Below, in pieces: positions 63,226 to 64,000 of a stretch of DNA of 64,000 bases. Position 1 is the stretch's first letter, and each line of letters begins with the position of its first letter. Below the pieces are notes generated by a model that made no database searches, was not told where the DNA came from, and saw only the letters and a program-made list of their open reading frames with translations. A program made the translations under genes and the position numbers. The stretch spans positions 2,730,501 through 2,794,500 of the forward strand of contig NC_013173.1 of assembly GCF_000023225.1 (NCBI RefSeq), read 5' to 3'. The DNA comes from Desulfomicrobium baculatum DSM 4028. Its GTDB lineage: Bacteria > Desulfobacterota > Desulfovibrionia > Desulfovibrionales > Desulfomicrobiaceae.

Positions 63226-63609
63226 ATGAAAATAACCTCTCTCGCCTACGAGCCCCAGGACCTGCTGGCGCCCGTTGAGCACACGACTCAACTCAAATCC
63301 GATCTCGAATACGCGGACCGTGCCGAATCGGGCGGGCTTCAGGACCGGCAGCAAGGCATGGAGTCTGACCAGTCGGAAGAAATTTCCTTGCAGAAATTGC
63401 AGAACCTGACCGATGCGGTAGATTCCTACATGTCTTCCTTGGGCGTGAACCTGAAATTTCACATCGACGAGCGTACCGACACGGTCCAGGTCGAGGTGCG
63501 TGACCCGGATACCCATAAACTGATCCGCAAGATCCCCGCCGACGAAATGCTTGATCTGGCCGACTCCATAGAAAAAATGGTGGGGCTGTTTCTGGACAGA
63601 GCCCTGTAG
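63226..63609 (+). CDS. flaG: FlaG family flagellar protein
   Basis: 127 aa. The C-terminal FlaG domain is visible in LGVNLKFHIDERTDTVQVEVRDPDTHKLIRKIPADEMLDLAD. FlaG proteins influence filament length. The N-terminal ~55 residues are polar and poorly conserved. The gene follows a sigma-28 promoter and is preceded by AAGAGGAGG. Confidence 0.9.
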   Translation: MKITSLAYEPQDLLAPVEHTTQLKSDLEYADRAESGGLQDRQQGMESDQSEEISLQKLQNLTDAVDSYMSSLGVNLKFHIDERTDTVQVEVRDPDTHKLIRKIPADEMLDLADSIEKMVGLFLDRAL

Positions 63610-63630
63610 CCGGATTCCTTGCTGAAAAAT

Positions 63631-63667
63631 AAAACCCGCGCCGGGATTACCAGCGCGGGTTTTTTGT
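63631..63667. terminator. Bidirectional terminator between flaG and flgE
   Basis: AAAACCCGCGC (63631-63641) and GCGCGGGTTTT (63653-63663) form a perfect 11-bp stem followed by T residues on the plus strand; A residues before it give T on the minus strand. Confidence 0.85.
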
Positions 63668-63686
63668 CGTTGTCGCTTGAAACAGC

Positions 63687-64000
63687 CTAACGCTTGAGCT
63701 GGATCAGTACGGTCAGCATCTGGTCGACGGTGGTGATGGTCTTGGAGTTGGCCTGGAAGCCTTTTTCCGTGGTGATCATCTTTACGAACTCCGTAGCCAG
63801 GTCCACGTTGGACTGCTCCAGGGAGTTGGATGCGATGCTGCCCTTGCCGCCGGTGTTGGCCAGACCGGTGATGGGCGGCCCGGAGGAACGGGTCTCGGAG
63901 AAGAGGTTCCCGCCCTCGCGGTACAAGGCGTAGTTGTTGTTGAACGTGGCCAGGGTCACGGCGAAGAGTTGCAGGACCTGACCGTTGGAATAGCGGCCGG
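63687..64000 (-). CDS. flgE: Flagellar hook protein FlgE, C-terminal part
   Basis: The 3' end of a basal-body/hook gene that runs out of the window; the visible C-terminus is 104 aa. The translated segment begins GRYSNGQVLQLFAVTLATFNN and ends with the hook C-terminus SNVDLATEFVKMITTEKGFQANSKTITTVDQMLTVLIQLKR. FlgE is preferred over FlgG because of the NGQ..LFAVTLA.F pattern. An internal GTG at 63959 is not the start. Confidence 0.85.
   Translation of the reverse strand, partial: GRYSNGQVLQLFAVTLATFNNNYALYREGGNLFSETRSSGPPITGLANTGGKGSIASNSLEQSNVDLATEFVKMITTEKGFQANSKTITTVDQMLTVLIQLKR

Overview
The window looks like a high-GC chromosome segment from a flagellated, strictly anaerobic deltaproteobacterium of the Desulfovibrionales (Desulfovibrio/Desulfomicrobium type). 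That placement is an inference. It rests on the siroheme-dependent heme genes (ahbC, hemB, ahbD and an ahbA/B-type subunit), the csrA-fliW pair beside flgK/flgL, the Gram-negative lpxB, and the deltaproteobacterial look of the housekeeping proteins. There is one tRNA (Gly-CCC). I saw no rRNA, CRISPR array, prophage or insertion sequence.

Layout. 1-9264: RNase J (5' truncated), then rpsB-tsf and pyrH-frr-uppS-cdsA-dxr-rseP-tsaB, covering translation, cell envelope, isoprenoid and tRNA-modification functions. 9275-16092: first flagellin with a sigma-28 promoter, fliD with a sigma-54 promoter, fliS, asnB, and a zinc-ribbon/Yip1 membrane protein followed by a 57-residue ORF missed by length-limited gene calls. 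16113-20841: heme operon ahbC-hemB-ahbD-ahbA/B-rpe. 20923-25911: crcB, then a LytTR response regulator, a LytS-type kinase and a CstA-family transporter, resembling the BtsSR pyruvate-sensing arrangement. 25911-36219 (minus strand): two flagellar operons, flgN-flgK-flgL-csrA-fliW and flgF-flgG-flgA-flgH-flgI-flgJ, each behind a sigma-54 type promoter. 36312-46852: tRNA-Gly, then rimP-nusA-ylxR-infB-ylxP-rbfA-nrnA-truB-rpsO-pnp. 46863-49734: noncoding palindrome, gate-domain membrane protein, VanZ-like protein, lpxB. 49809-51708: an apparent isoleucine attenuator and cimA. 51819-58009: a 1884-residue RTX-repeat protein between two copies of a terminator-like repeat. 58057-64000: an AAA_26/DRTGG protein and an ADP-forming acyl-CoA synthetase (minus), rnc (plus), a second flagellin (minus, sigma-54 type promoter), flaG (plus, sigma-28) and the 3' end of flgE (minus).

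How it fits together. The flagellar genes follow a hierarchy. Rod, ring and hook-junction operons, fliD and the second flagellin carry GG-N10-GC sigma-54 signatures, whereas the first flagellin and flaG carry sigma-28 signatures. CsrA and FliW are placed to couple flagellin secretion to flagellin translation. The four-gene heme cluster holds most of the siroheme route to heme b. The strongest regulatory observations are the Ile-rich leader peptide with mutually exclusive hairpins before cimA, the long hairpin in the pnp leader, a 176-bp concentric palindrome after pnp, and a terminator-like element of about 48 bp found three times.
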